From: Brevibacillus ruminantium
Lineage (GTDB): Bacteria; Bacillota; Bacilli; Brevibacillales; Brevibacillaceae
DNA length: 64,000 bases
Assembly (NCBI RefSeq): GCF_023746555.1
Contig: NZ_CP098755.1
Location: 4,228,501 to 4,292,500 of the forward strand
Reading direction: 5' to 3'
Below, piece after piece: positions 33,781 through 43,200 of the stretch (position 1 is its first letter; every line of letters starts with the position of its first letter). The position numbers were made by a program, and so were the translations under genes. Under the pieces are notes generated by a model. It did no database searches. It saw only the letters and a program-made list of their open reading frames with translations, and was not told the origin of the DNA.

Positions 33781-33818
33781 AAAAAAGAAGGGGAGCAGAA
33801 TTGGGCCTGCTCCCCTTT
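33781..33818 (-). terminator. Terminator of the aminotransferase gene
   Basis: GGGGAGCAG and CTGCTCCCC pair across a 8-base loop, with TTCTTTTTT on the minus strand after it. It lies about 95 bp beyond the aminotransferase stop codon. Confidence 0.8.
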
Positions 33819-33912
33819 CCATTTGCTTGCTCTCTGATTGTCTTGCTCCCTTTATTGCTCCTGTTTTCTCGGTCTCTATATTGCTCCTGTTTTCTTGCTC
33901 TCTTCCCCCAGT

Positions 33913-35277
33913 TTACCTCGCCACCTTCATGTCTTTGGAAAGCTGCGCAATCCCCTCTTCGATGCATGCCAGCACATAATCGATCTGTTCGTACGAGATC
34001 ACTGCGGGCGGCTCGATGCGAATCACGGTGGCGTTGTTCAGCGTACCGCCAACGAGGATTTTCTTGCCGAACAGCATTTTGGCCAGTGTGTAGCCAAGGC
34101 TGTTGTTAGAAAACTCCATGCCGATCAAAAGACCGCGTCCGCGTACCTGAACCATCACCTCCGGATATTGCTCCTGGATCTCGCCCAGTCTCACCATGAT
34201 ATAATCGCCTTTTTCCTTGGCCATCTGCGGGATATTGTCTTCCAGGATCGTGTGGATGCCCGCGATGGCGCCTGCGCAGCAAAGCGGATTTCCACCAAAG
34301 GTGGATGAGCCGAGAAGAAACGGATTTTCTTCCATCTTGCCCCACCATTTTTTCTTGGCAACCATGGCTGCAATCGGCATGACGCCTCCGCCAAAGGCTT
34401 TCCCCAGCGTCATGATATCCGGTACGACATTCCAGTGATCGACGCCAAACAGCGTACCCGTACGTCCCATGCCTGTCTGAATCTCATCGACGATCAGGAG
34501 GCACTCGTAGCGGTCACAGATTTCACGCAGGCGCGGGAGGTAATCATCCGGTGGAATATTGACGCCCCCTTCCCCTTGAATCGGCTCTACAATCACACCG
34601 GCCACGGTTTCACCGGTGGCAATCAGCATGCGAATGGCCTGCTCAACGGCATCTGCATCGCCAAACGGAACATGCTGGAAGCCGGGAACGAGTGGCATAT
34701 ACGGCTCACGGAACGTCGATTTCCCGGAAGCAGAGAGCGAAAACATCGTCTTGCCGTGAAAGCCCTTTTCCGTGGAAATAAAACATTTCTTGCCGGTCGC
34801 CAGCCGCGCCAGCTTCAAAGCCATTTCATTGGCTTCGGTACCGCAGTTGACGAGATAAGAGTGCTGCAAATCTCCGGGGGTAATATAGGCAACCAGCTTG
34901 GACAAATAGCCGCGCAACGGGTCAACCATCTCCTGGCTGTGCAGGGCGTACCGCTTGAGCTGCGCCTCTACCGCCTTGACCACTTTTGGGTGGCGATGAC
35001 CCAGCAGATACACACCGTAGCCCCCCAGACAATCGATGTACTCATCCCCCATCGTATCGCGAAAAATGGCTCCTTCGTCTTCCCATTCCACCACCGAGAA
35101 GTCGTTGGAAACGGATTTCCGATGCGCCAATATTGCTTTGGTCACATGGTTGGTAAAGTTATCAATCGAATCACTGACAATCTTTTTCTTCTGCTCAACA
35201 CTCAACGTCTCACTTTCGATAAAAGTAAGAATTTCCTTTGCCAGTTCCAGAGATTCTTCCCGGGTTTTGCGCTCCAT
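33913..35277 (-). CDS. patA: Class III aminotransferase, putrescine aminotransferase type
   Basis: A 454-residue PLP enzyme most like PatA (YgjG): FSVVEWEDEGAIFRDTMG, NCGTEANEMALKLAR, the PLP-contact DEIQTGMGRTG, and the Schiff-base lysine in TLGKAFGGG. It would transaminate putrescine to 4-aminobutanal, feeding polyamine nitrogen and carbon into metabolism. Ornithine or other omega-aminotransferase activity cannot be excluded. ATG 35277 is preferred because AAAGG lies 9 bases upstream; ATG 35286 is possible. A sigma-54 promoter lies 43 bp upstream, as for potABCD, so uptake and breakdown look co-regulated. Confidence 0.88.
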   Translation of the reverse strand: MERKTREESLELAKEILTFIESETLSVEQKKKIVSDSIDNFTNHVTKAILAHRKSVSNDFSVVEWEDEGAIFRDTMGDEYIDCLGGYGVYLLGHRHPKVVKAVEAQLKRYALHSQEMVDPLRGYLSKLVAYITPGDLQHSYLVNCGTEANEMALKLARLATGKKCFISTEKGFHGKTMFSLSASGKSTFREPYMPLVPGFQHVPFGDADAVEQAIRMLIATGETVAGVIVEPIQGEGGVNIPPDDYLPRLREICDRYECLLIVDEIQTGMGRTGTLFGVDHWNVVPDIMTLGKAFGGGVMPIAAMVAKKKWWGKMEENPFLLGSSTFGGNPLCCAGAIAGIHTILEDNIPQMAKEKGDYIMVRLGEIQEQYPEVMVQVRGRGLLIGMEFSNNSLGYTLAKMLFGKKILVGGTLNNATVIRIEPPAVISYEQIDYVLACIEEGIAQLSKDMKVAR

Positions 35278-35319
35278 TCTCCTCATCCTTTCCTGATTGG
35301 TTACTCACTTCAGAAAAGT

Positions 35320-35336
35320 TGCAAGAACAATGCCAG
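35320..35336 (-). promoter_or_regulatory. Sigma-54 promoter of the aminotransferase gene
   Basis: On the minus strand CTGGCATTGTTCTTGCAA has GG and GC ten bases apart and matches TGGCAY-N5-TTGCW. It is the same type as the potA promoter 5.7 kb away. Confidence 0.8.
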
Positions 35337-35484
35337 AGAAAAAAAGGGGAGCAACCTCTCCACACCCATCGTTTCGGCTGGAAACCGCATAGAAAATGAG
35401 AAATTCTCTTCTCAGATTCTAGAATAACCAGAGGGAGGTGAAGGAGCCTTCGAGAAATTGTTAGGAAAAGGGTGGAAAAAGAGG

Positions 35485-35537
35485 TTGACAAGTACGGAAA
35501 CTTATTTATAATAGATATTAGTTGATAATCATTTTAA
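35485..35537 (+). promoter_or_regulatory. dps promoter with Fur/PerR-like site
   Basis: TTGACA (35485-35490) and TATAAT (35507-35512) at 16 bp are a near-consensus sigma-A promoter. Just downstream TTGATAATCATTTT (from about 35520) resembles a Fur/PerR half-site arrangement, which is the usual control of dps/mrgA genes. Confidence 0.65.
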
Positions 35538-35555
35538 ACAAGGAGTGAGTGCACC

Positions 35556-35990
35556 ATGGAAAGCCTTTTCCCGGTATTGAATAAACAGGTAGCGAACTGG
35601 ATTGTCCTGCGCATGAAGCTGCAAAACTATCACTGGAATGTAAAAGGACCTGCTTTCTTCACGCTGCACGCGAAGTTTGAGGAGCTGTACACCGAAGCGT
35701 CTTTGCACATCGATACGCTCGCTGAACGCATCCTGGCTCTCCATGGAAAGCCCTTGGCCACATTGGGTGATTGTCTCCACGAAGCCAGTATTGAAGAAGC
35801 AACTGACCGAGAAAACACGACGGAGATGGTCAAAACCCTGATTGAAGACTTCTCCATTATCATCGAGGAATTAAAAGACGGCATAAAAAAGTCCGACGAG
35901 CTGGGCGATGAGAGTACGGCTGACCTGCTGTTGTCGATCCAAACCAGCCTGGAGAAACATGCGTGGATGTTCAGGGCTTTGCTCGGCTAA
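35556..35990 (+). CDS. dps: Dps family ferroxidase / DNA-protecting protein
   Basis: A 144-residue Dps-like ferritin: NWIVLRMKLQNYHWNVKGP and FFTLHAKFEELYTEA hold the His and Glu/Asp of the inter-subunit ferroxidase site (H...D/E). A C-terminal helix bundle ends KHAWMFRALLG. Twelve subunits store iron and use peroxide, guarding DNA. AAGGAG precedes ATG. Control by PerR or Fur is likely from the promoter region. Confidence 0.93.
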   Translation: MESLFPVLNKQVANWIVLRMKLQNYHWNVKGPAFFTLHAKFEELYTEASLHIDTLAERILALHGKPLATLGDCLHEASIEEATDRENTTEMVKTLIEDFSIIIEELKDGIKKSDELGDESTADLLLSIQTSLEKHAWMFRALLG

Positions 35991-36000
35991 TATAGATACA

Positions 36001-36046
36001 AAAAAGAGAGCGCTTGTGCGTGATGCACGCTGCCCTCTTTTTTTGC
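36001..36046. terminator. Bidirectional terminator between dps and the Rok-like gene
   Basis: AAAAAGAG and CTCTTTTTTT arms with an inner GCG/CGC and GTGC/GCAC hairpin serve both convergent genes. Confidence 0.8.
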
Positions 36047-36053
36047 AGTCGTT

Positions 36054-36527
36054 CTATGTTGCCAAAGAAAAAACAAGTTTTCTTCCGTCCTTTTCGATTT
36101 TCACATGCGGTAAATGCTTGATGGCTTTGTGAATGCCGATGTAAGGGCTTGCGAACTCAACGCCGCACCGTTTCTTCAGCTCGTCACAGAGGTCATTCAA
36201 CGTCATCGCTGACATCTCTTTTAAAATCGTTTCCACCTGATTGGCTACGGCTTCGTAGTCATGCCGAATATGGGTTTTTCTCGCTTTTACCCTTCCCATG
36301 ACCTCTGCCGTTTCGCTGCTTGTGTAAGCAGGTTCTTCATCGACCGAATACGATTCCAGGTTCCCTTCGATCTGGTCAAGCTCACGAACTCTTGCCAAAA
36401 TTTGTTTAATGTCCAGACCCAGTTGCTTGTCTTGGTCCACATATTGGCGTCGCAATGAAGCGCGCTGTTCCAAAAGAGATTGCAAAGTCATATGCAATGC
36501 TTTCCGTTCCGTCAGGTATTCAGCCAT
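36054..36527 (-). CDS. Rok-like winged-helix protein
   Basis: A 157-residue protein with the two-part build of Rok. The N-terminal coiled coil (RKALHMTLQSLLEQRASLRRQ and KQILARVRELDQIEG) corresponds to the oligomerising part of Rok. The C-terminal winged helix (TILKEMSAMTLNDLCDELKK, then VEFASPYIGIHKAIKHLP) corresponds to its DNA-binding part. Rok is a nucleoid-associated repressor of AT-rich, often foreign DNA in Bacillus. The assignment rests on the layout and local matches, not on a search. Monocistronic. Confidence 0.6.
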   Translation of the reverse strand: MAEYLTERKALHMTLQSLLEQRASLRRQYVDQDKQLGLDIKQILARVRELDQIEGNLESYSVDEEPAYTSSETAEVMGRVKARKTHIRHDYEAVANQVETILKEMSAMTLNDLCDELKKRCGVEFASPYIGIHKAIKHLPHVKIEKDGRKLVFSLAT

Positions 36528-36752
36528 AGCGTTCTCCTTTTTTCATATTTTGATATTCCTTATCATAATAGAATTGTGTCTACTTGAAAACGGTAGATTT
36601 GTCAAACAACAAAATGGTGAATCTATGATTTCGTGTAATATTCGCAAAAATCACAAGCTGCTCAGATATACCCCTTACCGCCTGCTGTTGGAAGGGGTAT
36701 CTTACTCTCGTTCCGATTGCGGATGAGCAGTTATTTCACATTTATTTCGCAG

Positions 36753-38693
36753 CTATTTCCCCTGCTCCAGCTCCTCTACGAGAAGAGACAGCTCTGTCCA
36801 TCGTTCAATGGTTGCTTCCAGCTCCGAGGCTACCTGCTGTTCTTCGGCATACAGCTTCTCAATTTTCCCGTAATCACTGCCCGCCAGCGCAATCTCCTGT
36901 TTCAGCTGTTCGCTCCTGGCCTCCAGCGCGGCAATTTTCCCCTCAATCGCATCCCATTCCTTCTGGTCTTTGTAGGAGAGCTTGCGGGTGCGGTTGCCGC
37001 CGCGGCCTGATGGGCTTTTATCATCGGCAGCTCCGGCATTGTCGGCTGCTTCTTTTTTCTCCACCTTCCGCTTTTCCGCCGCTTCTTGCTCCAGCTCTGT
37101 TCGCCGGATTTCAAGGTACTCCGAGTAATTGCCGGTAAAGGGACGAATCTGTCCCTCCCCTTCAAACGCAAACAGATGATCCACAGTCCGGTCGAGAAAA
37201 TAGCGATCATGTGATACGGTGATCACGGCACCTGGAAAGGTTTCCAGATAGTCTTCCAAAATGCTTAACGTCTGGATATCCAGATCGTTGGTCGGTTCGT
37301 CCAAAAAGAGAACATTGGGCTCACCCATCAGTGTTCGCAAAAGATACAGCCGCCGTCTCTCTCCGCCGGATAGCCGCGAGATCGGCGTCCATTGGAGGTG
37401 TGGAGGAAAGAGGAATCGCTCCAGCATCTGCGAAGCCGTAATCACTTCCCCTTCACTGGTGTGCACTACCTCTGCTGCTTCCTTGATGTATTCGATGACT
37501 CTCAGCTTTTCATCCATTTCGACATTTTCCTGCGTATAGTAGGCAAGCTTGACGGTCTGACCCACCTCGATTTGACCGGAATCAGGCTCCAGCCTGCCGG
37601 CCAGCATATTCAGCAGCGTCGATTTTCCGCTCCCGTTTGGGCCGATAATCCCCACGCGATCCTGGGGCAGGACGATATAGCTAAAATCCCGGATCAACTG
37701 ACGCGGCCCAAAGGATTTGCTGATCTCCTCGATTTCGAGAACCTTTTTCCCCAGACGGCTGGCCCCCAAAGTCATCTCCAGCTTATCCGCGGGCCCGTCC
37801 ACTTTCCGATCGCGCAGCTCTTCTGCCCGCTGGACGCGCGCTTTCTGCTTGGTCGTCCGGGCTTTTGCCCCTCTGCGCAGCCAGGCCAGCTCCCGCCGGA
37901 GCAGATTTTGCCGTTTGCTCTCCGCAGCCGCTTCATGCTCCTCCCGCTCCGCTTTTTTCTCCAAAAACACCCCGTAATTCCCCTCATAGCTGTACAGCTT
38001 TCCGCGATCCAGCTCAAAAATCCGGTTGGTGACACGATCGAGGAAATAGCGGTCATGCGTGACCAGCAAAAGTGCCCCTTTATAACGGGAGAGATACTCC
38101 TCCAGCCACTCTACCGTTTCATTGTCGATATGGTTGGTCGGCTCGTCCAGGATCAACAGGTCGGCCGGCTGGATCAGGGCCCGTGCCATGGCTACCCGTT
38201 TGCGCTGCCCGCCGGACAGCTCTTGTACCTGCTGGGAAAAATCAAGGATACCGAGCTGGGTCAGAATCATTTTCGCCTGTGTACTGGCCTCCCAAGCATT
38301 GGCGGCATCCATCCGGCTTTGCAAGCTCAGCATCCGGGACTGTTTTCGCTCGTCCGCGGGATCTGCCTGCAGCTCTTCCATGGCCTGCTCGTATTCGCGC
38401 AGGAGCTGCATCAGCGGAGAATCCCCGTAAAAGACTTGCTCCAGTACGCTTGAATTTTCGGCAAAATGGGGGTTTTGCGGCAGGTATTCGACGCGGAAAT
38501 GGTTGGCATGGATCACCTTTCCACTATCCGCTGTGTCCATTCCGGCGATGATTTTCAAGAGGGAGGATTTCCCCGTGCCGTTGACGCCAATCAAGCCAAT
38601 CCGCTGCCCCTCGGCGATGTGAAACGAAATATCGTCAAACAAAACCTTCTCCCCGTAGCTTTTGGAGAGGTTTTCTACTGTCAAGATTTGCAT
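36753..38693 (-). CDS. ABC-F family ATPase (Uup-like)
   Basis: A 646-residue protein with two ABC domains and no membrane helices. Walker A GVNGTGKSS and GPNGSGKST, signatures LSGGQRKRV and LSGGERRRLY, and Walker B LLILDEPTNHID and VLFLDEPTNDLD are present. A linker lies between, and a basic C-terminal coiled coil follows (about 540-640). ABC-F proteins act on the ribosome E-site; the C-terminal coiled coil is Uup/YdiF-like rather than that of an antibiotic-resistance type. AGGTGA supports ATG 38693. Confidence 0.92.
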   Translation of the reverse strand: MQILTVENLSKSYGEKVLFDDISFHIAEGQRIGLIGVNGTGKSSLLKIIAGMDTADSGKVIHANHFRVEYLPQNPHFAENSSVLEQVFYGDSPLMQLLREYEQAMEELQADPADERKQSRMLSLQSRMDAANAWEASTQAKMILTQLGILDFSQQVQELSGGQRKRVAMARALIQPADLLILDEPTNHIDNETVEWLEEYLSRYKGALLLVTHDRYFLDRVTNRIFELDRGKLYSYEGNYGVFLEKKAEREEHEAAAESKRQNLLRRELAWLRRGAKARTTKQKARVQRAEELRDRKVDGPADKLEMTLGASRLGKKVLEIEEISKSFGPRQLIRDFSYIVLPQDRVGIIGPNGSGKSTLLNMLAGRLEPDSGQIEVGQTVKLAYYTQENVEMDEKLRVIEYIKEAAEVVHTSEGEVITASQMLERFLFPPHLQWTPISRLSGGERRRLYLLRTLMGEPNVLFLDEPTNDLDIQTLSILEDYLETFPGAVITVSHDRYFLDRTVDHLFAFEGEGQIRPFTGNYSEYLEIRRTELEQEAAEKRKVEKKEAADNAGAADDKSPSGRGGNRTRKLSYKDQKEWDAIEGKIAALEARSEQLKQEIALAGSDYGKIEKLYAEEQQVASELEATIERWTELSLLVEELEQGK

Positions 38694-38729
38694 AGCAGTC
38701 ACCTGATCTTTTGTAGGATAGGCAGTCAT

Positions 38730-39104
38730 TCAGAGAGAATGCGGCCAGATTGTCAAATGTAGCGATAGACGCTAACACACATGGTACCATGTTTTTCGGG
38801 TTCGCTCTACCATCTGGGGCTGCCTGTTTTGGCGTTGGATCATCCGCACTTTTTTAGCCAGTCCATCTGCCTCTTTGCCGGAACTTTTACACTACAAACT
38901 GCTGTTGGATTCCCTCTTCGTACTCCATTCCCCCACCAGGACTGCCTGCCAGTTATTCGTTTTCCCGTCAAACCGGTAAGACCACTCATCCTTTCGGTGC
39001 CATTTTTCTGGTTTTACCACCCAATCTATATTTTACCATATTTTTGTAAATTATCAAAAATATGATTGTAATTTCCCTATCATCCATTCCGATCTGCGAT
39101 GTAA
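38730..39104. other. Gene-free intergenic stretch
   Basis: About 375 bp between the ABC-F gene and the yjdF leader. It must hold the ABC-F promoter on the minus strand and the yjdF promoter on the + strand. I see no gene, clear operator or repeat in it. Confidence 0.5.
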
Positions 39105-39288
39105 TCCTTTATACTGGGAAATACGAAACGGCAATGAAAAAACACGGTTCGGTTGGTAGTCCGAACATGTGGTGACCGCGTGGCTCTCTTTTGGCCACCA
39201 GCCTTGCAGAGCATGCTTCACCATATCAGTAACCTTCCCCCCTCGGGATGTCCGTCTTTGCCGTCATACTTTTTTTGAGGGGGAAACG
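39105..39288 (+). ncRNA. yjdF riboswitch
   Basis: The leader of a yjdF-family gene with the features of the yjdF RNA motif as I recall them: an AATACGAAACGGCAATGAAAA start, hairpin GGTTCGG/CCGAACATG, and ACCATATCAGTAACCTTCCC near the end. CCCCCCTC (about 39238-39245) can pair with the ribosome site GAGGGGG just before the start codon, which suggests translational control. In other bacilli this RNA binds azaaromatic compounds. Confidence 0.75.
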
Positions 39289-39290
39289 AC

Positions 39291-39704
39291 ATGAAGCTGA
39301 CTGTGTATCATGACGGTCAATTTTGGGTAGGTGTTGTGGAGGAAATTGACAACGGCAAACTAAAGGCTGGCAAATGGATCTTCGGCTCCGAACCGAAGGA
39401 CACCGAAATTTTGGAGTTTATCGTACAGAACAGCATTTTCAGTATCATCGACAGGCTTTCCCAGGAAGTGAAGGTGGAAGATCTTCAGGAGCGGAGGATC
39501 AATCCCAAGCGGTTAGCGAGACAGGTCGCTCGCGAGCTGAAAGCAAAAGGAATCTCTTCTCACGCCCAAGAGGTTTTGAAGCTGGAGCATGAGCAGAGGA
39601 AAAAAGAAAAGCGGGTAACCTCCCGTCAGCAAAAAGAAGAAGACAGGGAACGAAAACGGGAAATCCGGCAGCAAAAAGCAAAAGCGAAGCATCGGGGAAG
39701 GTAG
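39291..39704 (+). CDS. yjdF: YjdF family protein
   Basis: A 137-residue protein. The N-terminal half (MKLTVYHDGQFWVGVVEE, then GKWIFGSEPKDTEILEFI) is the YjdF/DUF2992 domain. The C-terminal half is a very basic helix rich in KK, RR and QQ (EHEQRKKEKRVTSRQQKEED), as usual in this family and suggestive of RNA binding. The molecular function is unknown. The start follows GAGGGGGAAACGAC and lies right behind the yjdF riboswitch. Confidence 0.88.
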   Translation: MKLTVYHDGQFWVGVVEEIDNGKLKAGKWIFGSEPKDTEILEFIVQNSIFSIIDRLSQEVKVEDLQERRINPKRLARQVARELKAKGISSHAQEVLKLEHEQRKKEKRVTSRQQKEEDRERKREIRQQKAKAKHRGR

Positions 39705-39817
39705 GCGCGTGACGATTTGTGTCGATTCACAAAAGACAATGCCCGCTTTATACATAAAGCGGTTGCATGATTGGGTATCGTAAGCAGTAGCGAACAGGTA
39801 GGAAAGAGGTGCTCTGC

Positions 39818-40132
39818 TTGAATACAGAAGATGCAATCTGGACGGCATTGGAAGAAGTGATCGACCCGGAAATCGGAGTGAATATCGTTGATCTCGGGCT
39901 CGTCTATGAGGTTGAGGTGGAAGATCAGGGGCATGCGAAAATTGACATGACTCTGACCATTCCCGGATGCCCGCTGGCCGATGATATCGTAAAGAATGTT
40001 AAAGAAGCGGTTACGGCCGTACCCGGAATTCAAGAGGTGGATGTTTCACTTGTTTGGGAACCAAAATGGAGTCCGGCCCGAATGAATGACCGTGCCAGAG
40101 AGGAGATTCGGGCGCGTCAGAGATTGATGTGA
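39818..40132 (+). CDS. MIP18/DUF59 family metal-sulfur cluster protein
   Basis: A 104-residue protein: EEVIDPEIGVNIVDLGLVYEV, TLTIPGCPLADDI with the conserved cysteine, and SLVWEPKWSPARM. This is the DUF59 domain of SufT/PaaD/MIP18 proteins that help mature iron-sulfur proteins. TTG 39818 is taken as start because GAAAGAGG stands 8 bases before it; an in-frame GTG (39809) is inside the site. A strong terminator follows. Confidence 0.88.
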   Translation: MNTEDAIWTALEEVIDPEIGVNIVDLGLVYEVEVEDQGHAKIDMTLTIPGCPLADDIVKNVKEAVTAVPGIQEVDVSLVWEPKWSPARMNDRAREEIRARQRLM

Positions 40133-40160
40133 ACGCCCGAACTTGCCTTTTGAATGAAAG

Positions 40161-40200
40161 CAGACTGCCAATCGAGGCAGTCTGTTTTGTTTTGTTCGTT
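40161..40200 (+). terminator. Terminator after the DUF59 gene
   Basis: CAGACTGCC and GGCAGTCTG form a perfect 9-bp stem with a 6-base loop, followed by TTTTGTTTTG. Confidence 0.85.
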
Positions 40201-40249
40201 ATGTTTGTTTCGTTTTTACGTTCTGTTTAGCTTTGTGCAGTTTATCTTT

Positions 40250-43200
40250 TTACTTTCTCGCCCATTTGAAGGTTGGAGTATTACTCCCCAGAATCTCCCA
40301 AACTCGGTCGAAGTCCCAGCCTGCAAACGTTCCTTGGTTCTGCATCTGTTCTTGTGATTTTGGCTCCCCTTTGCCGGTGTCTGATAACCCGCTCAGGGTC
40401 TGGTTGTAATAGGAACTCTCTACCTTCCCCATGTTGTTGCTTCCGACGAGTCCCCCTTTCCTTTCAGCGTTGCTGTCAACTTTCCCTGCTACGAATGATT
40501 CCTGGATGGCTCCAGGGAATCCATTTATTCCAGCGTTCCCTCCGACAAGGCCCCCGATATTTTGAGATCCTCCGGTCACTTCCACACGAGCGTATGACTG
40601 CTTGATGGTTCCGAAATTCCCGCCGACCAAACCACCCAAATCGGTGCCATTGGCCTCTGCCTGACCTTCGGCATAGGATTGTTCAATCGTTCCCTCAGAT
40701 GCTCCGGCAAGACCGCCAATGCTTGTTGTTCCCTCCACGCGCACGGATGCGCTCGACTGGGACACTGTTGCCCCTGCGCGGATGCTTCCAACGAGTCCGC
40801 CTATTTCCCGTGAATTCCAAGCATTTTCGGAAGCTCGCCCTTTTACGTTTCCTTCTTTCACATGTACATTTGTCACGCTGCCACTCTGGAGCGAGCCAGC
40901 CAGTGCCCCTACGGAAATTTCGCCGGTCACTTCAACATTTTTCAGTGTGAGGTTTGAAAGCTTGGCGCTTGACCCGCTTACACTGCTAAACAATCCAACA
41001 TGTGCCACTCCTGCCCGTTTTATGGTTAAACGGGAAATGGTATGCCCTCTGCCGTCAAAAGTTCCGGAAAACGGTTGGCTGTTTGACCCGATCGGGTTCC
41101 ACTCGTTTCCACCCAGATCAATATCTCCGCCCAGGATGTAGTGGGCAGACAGATTGTTCCTCACCTTATCCAGTTGTTCCGGGGAGTTGATCACGTAGGG
41201 TTCTTCCTTGGTACCTTCTCCACCTGCGAAATCCCCCATGAAGTCGATCGTATCACTATCTACCTTTTCCAAGCCCGCTGCGGTAAAGGAAAGCCGTACT
41301 CCCTTTCCTGTGCCCTGCAATCCCAGATCTGTAAATTCGGCAACTCCCGCGACAGCATTCTTCTTTGTTGTCCCCGTCAACACTGCACTTCCCGATCCGT
41401 CTGAGGAGATACTGGCAACGATTTGAATCGTAGCTGCTGTCACGCGATTGTGGAAACGGTCGACGACTTCGATCACTGGCTGCAGGTCGAACCTTTCTCC
41501 GCTCTTGACCGTGCTGCTTGGCTGCTTTGTGATATTGAGCTGTTCGGGCGCAGCAGGTGCGACTTCAACTGTCATATCAGCGGCTGCATGAGTGACACCT
41601 GTCACACTCCAGCTCAGTGATTGGGACGCCGCATGATGCAGGATGAGCGGAATCTTTGCTTCGCCTGCCTCAAACTTCACTTGAACCTCTGTCCCGCCCT
41701 TGATCAAGTCTGTACCGGCGAAGCTGCCGCTTGTTCCTGACGGTGCGGCGCTATAGCCGGAAATTCGGACCGTTTTTTCCCCAGAAAAGCTAGTATCTGC
41801 CGTATTGTCGGATTTCTTCACCCTCAGGGTAACCAAGTTTGTTTCGCCTGCGGCTGGTTTGTTGTTCTCCATCTTCGCTTCGACTTTAGCTGCTTCGGCA
41901 GGCAGATCGACGGTTACCTGAACTTTGATTTCGTCCGGGAAATCGCTATGCTTCGCTTTCACGGTTGCAGTGCCGCTGCCTACGGCTGTGACCAACCCTT
42001 TATTTACCGTAGCGACGGACTCAGTCTCAGAAGACCATGTGAGTTCAGCCGTCACGTCTGTCGTCTTTCCGTTGCTCCATGTTGCTTCCACTTGGATTTG
42101 CTCCGTTTGCCCCTTTGAAGTCAGTGTGACGGATGCGGGCCGTTGCTGTAATTTTGTGATCGTTGGCGGAGGAGTGACCGCTACCTGAACGTCTACGGGA
42201 ATGGCAACTGTTTGACCCGAATAAGCCGCATGCACGACCGTTTTTCCTTCACCCTTGGCGGTTACCAGTCCATTTTGGACCGTCGCGACCGACGTGTCCT
42301 TGGAGCTCCACGTCGCCTGATTCGTCACATCGCTGGATTTGCCGTCGCTCCATTTTGCCGTCACGAGAAGCTGCACGGTTTTACCGATTTCATCTATCTG
42401 CACGGCTTTGGAGGAGCTGACCAACTCCGTCACCACAGGCGCAGGGGGATCAGTGGATACGTCTACCGTTACGGGAATCTTGACTGTATTCCCTCCGTAC
42501 GTCGCTTTTACCACCGTACTGCCTTTGCCTTTGGCGGCTACAAGTCCGTTTTGAACCGTCGCGACCGACGTGTCCTCGGAGCTCCACGTCGCCCTATTCG
42601 TCACATCGCTGGATTTGCCGTCGCTCCATTTTGCCGTCACGAGAAGCTGCACGGTTTTACCAATTTCCTCCATCTGCACGGTGCCGGGGGAGCTGACCAA
42701 ATCCGTTACCCGTGGCGCAGGAGGTTCCACGTATATGTCTACGGCTACAGGAATCTCGACCGTTTGCCCTCCGTACGTCGCTTTTACCACCGTACTTCCT
42801 TTGCCTTTGGCGGTTACCAGCCCGTTTTTCACGGTTGCGATCGCTTCATCCTCCGAGCTCCAGGTCGCCTGACTCGTCACATCGCTGGATTTGCCGTCGC
42901 TCCATTTTGCCGTCACGAGAAGCTGCGTGGTTTGACCAATCTCTTTCATCTGTACGAAGCGGGAGGAGCTGACCAAATCCGTTACCTTAGGCGCAGGAGG
43001 CTCCACGTATATGTCTACGGTTATGGGAATCTCGACCGTATACCCTCCGTACGTCGCTTTTATCACCGTACTTCCGTTCCGCTTGGCGGTCACCAGCCCG
43101 TTTTTCACCGTTGCGATCGCTTCATCCTTCGAGCTCCACGTCGCTTTCCCGGTTTCGTCCGTCGTGGTGTTGTTGCTCCAGCTAGCCTTCAAGCTGATTT

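Noticed and set aside
33852..33900. Repeated TTGCTCCTGTTTTCT after the aminotransferase gene
   Set aside because: Two short copies in a T/C-rich tail; looks like simple slippage with no sign of function.
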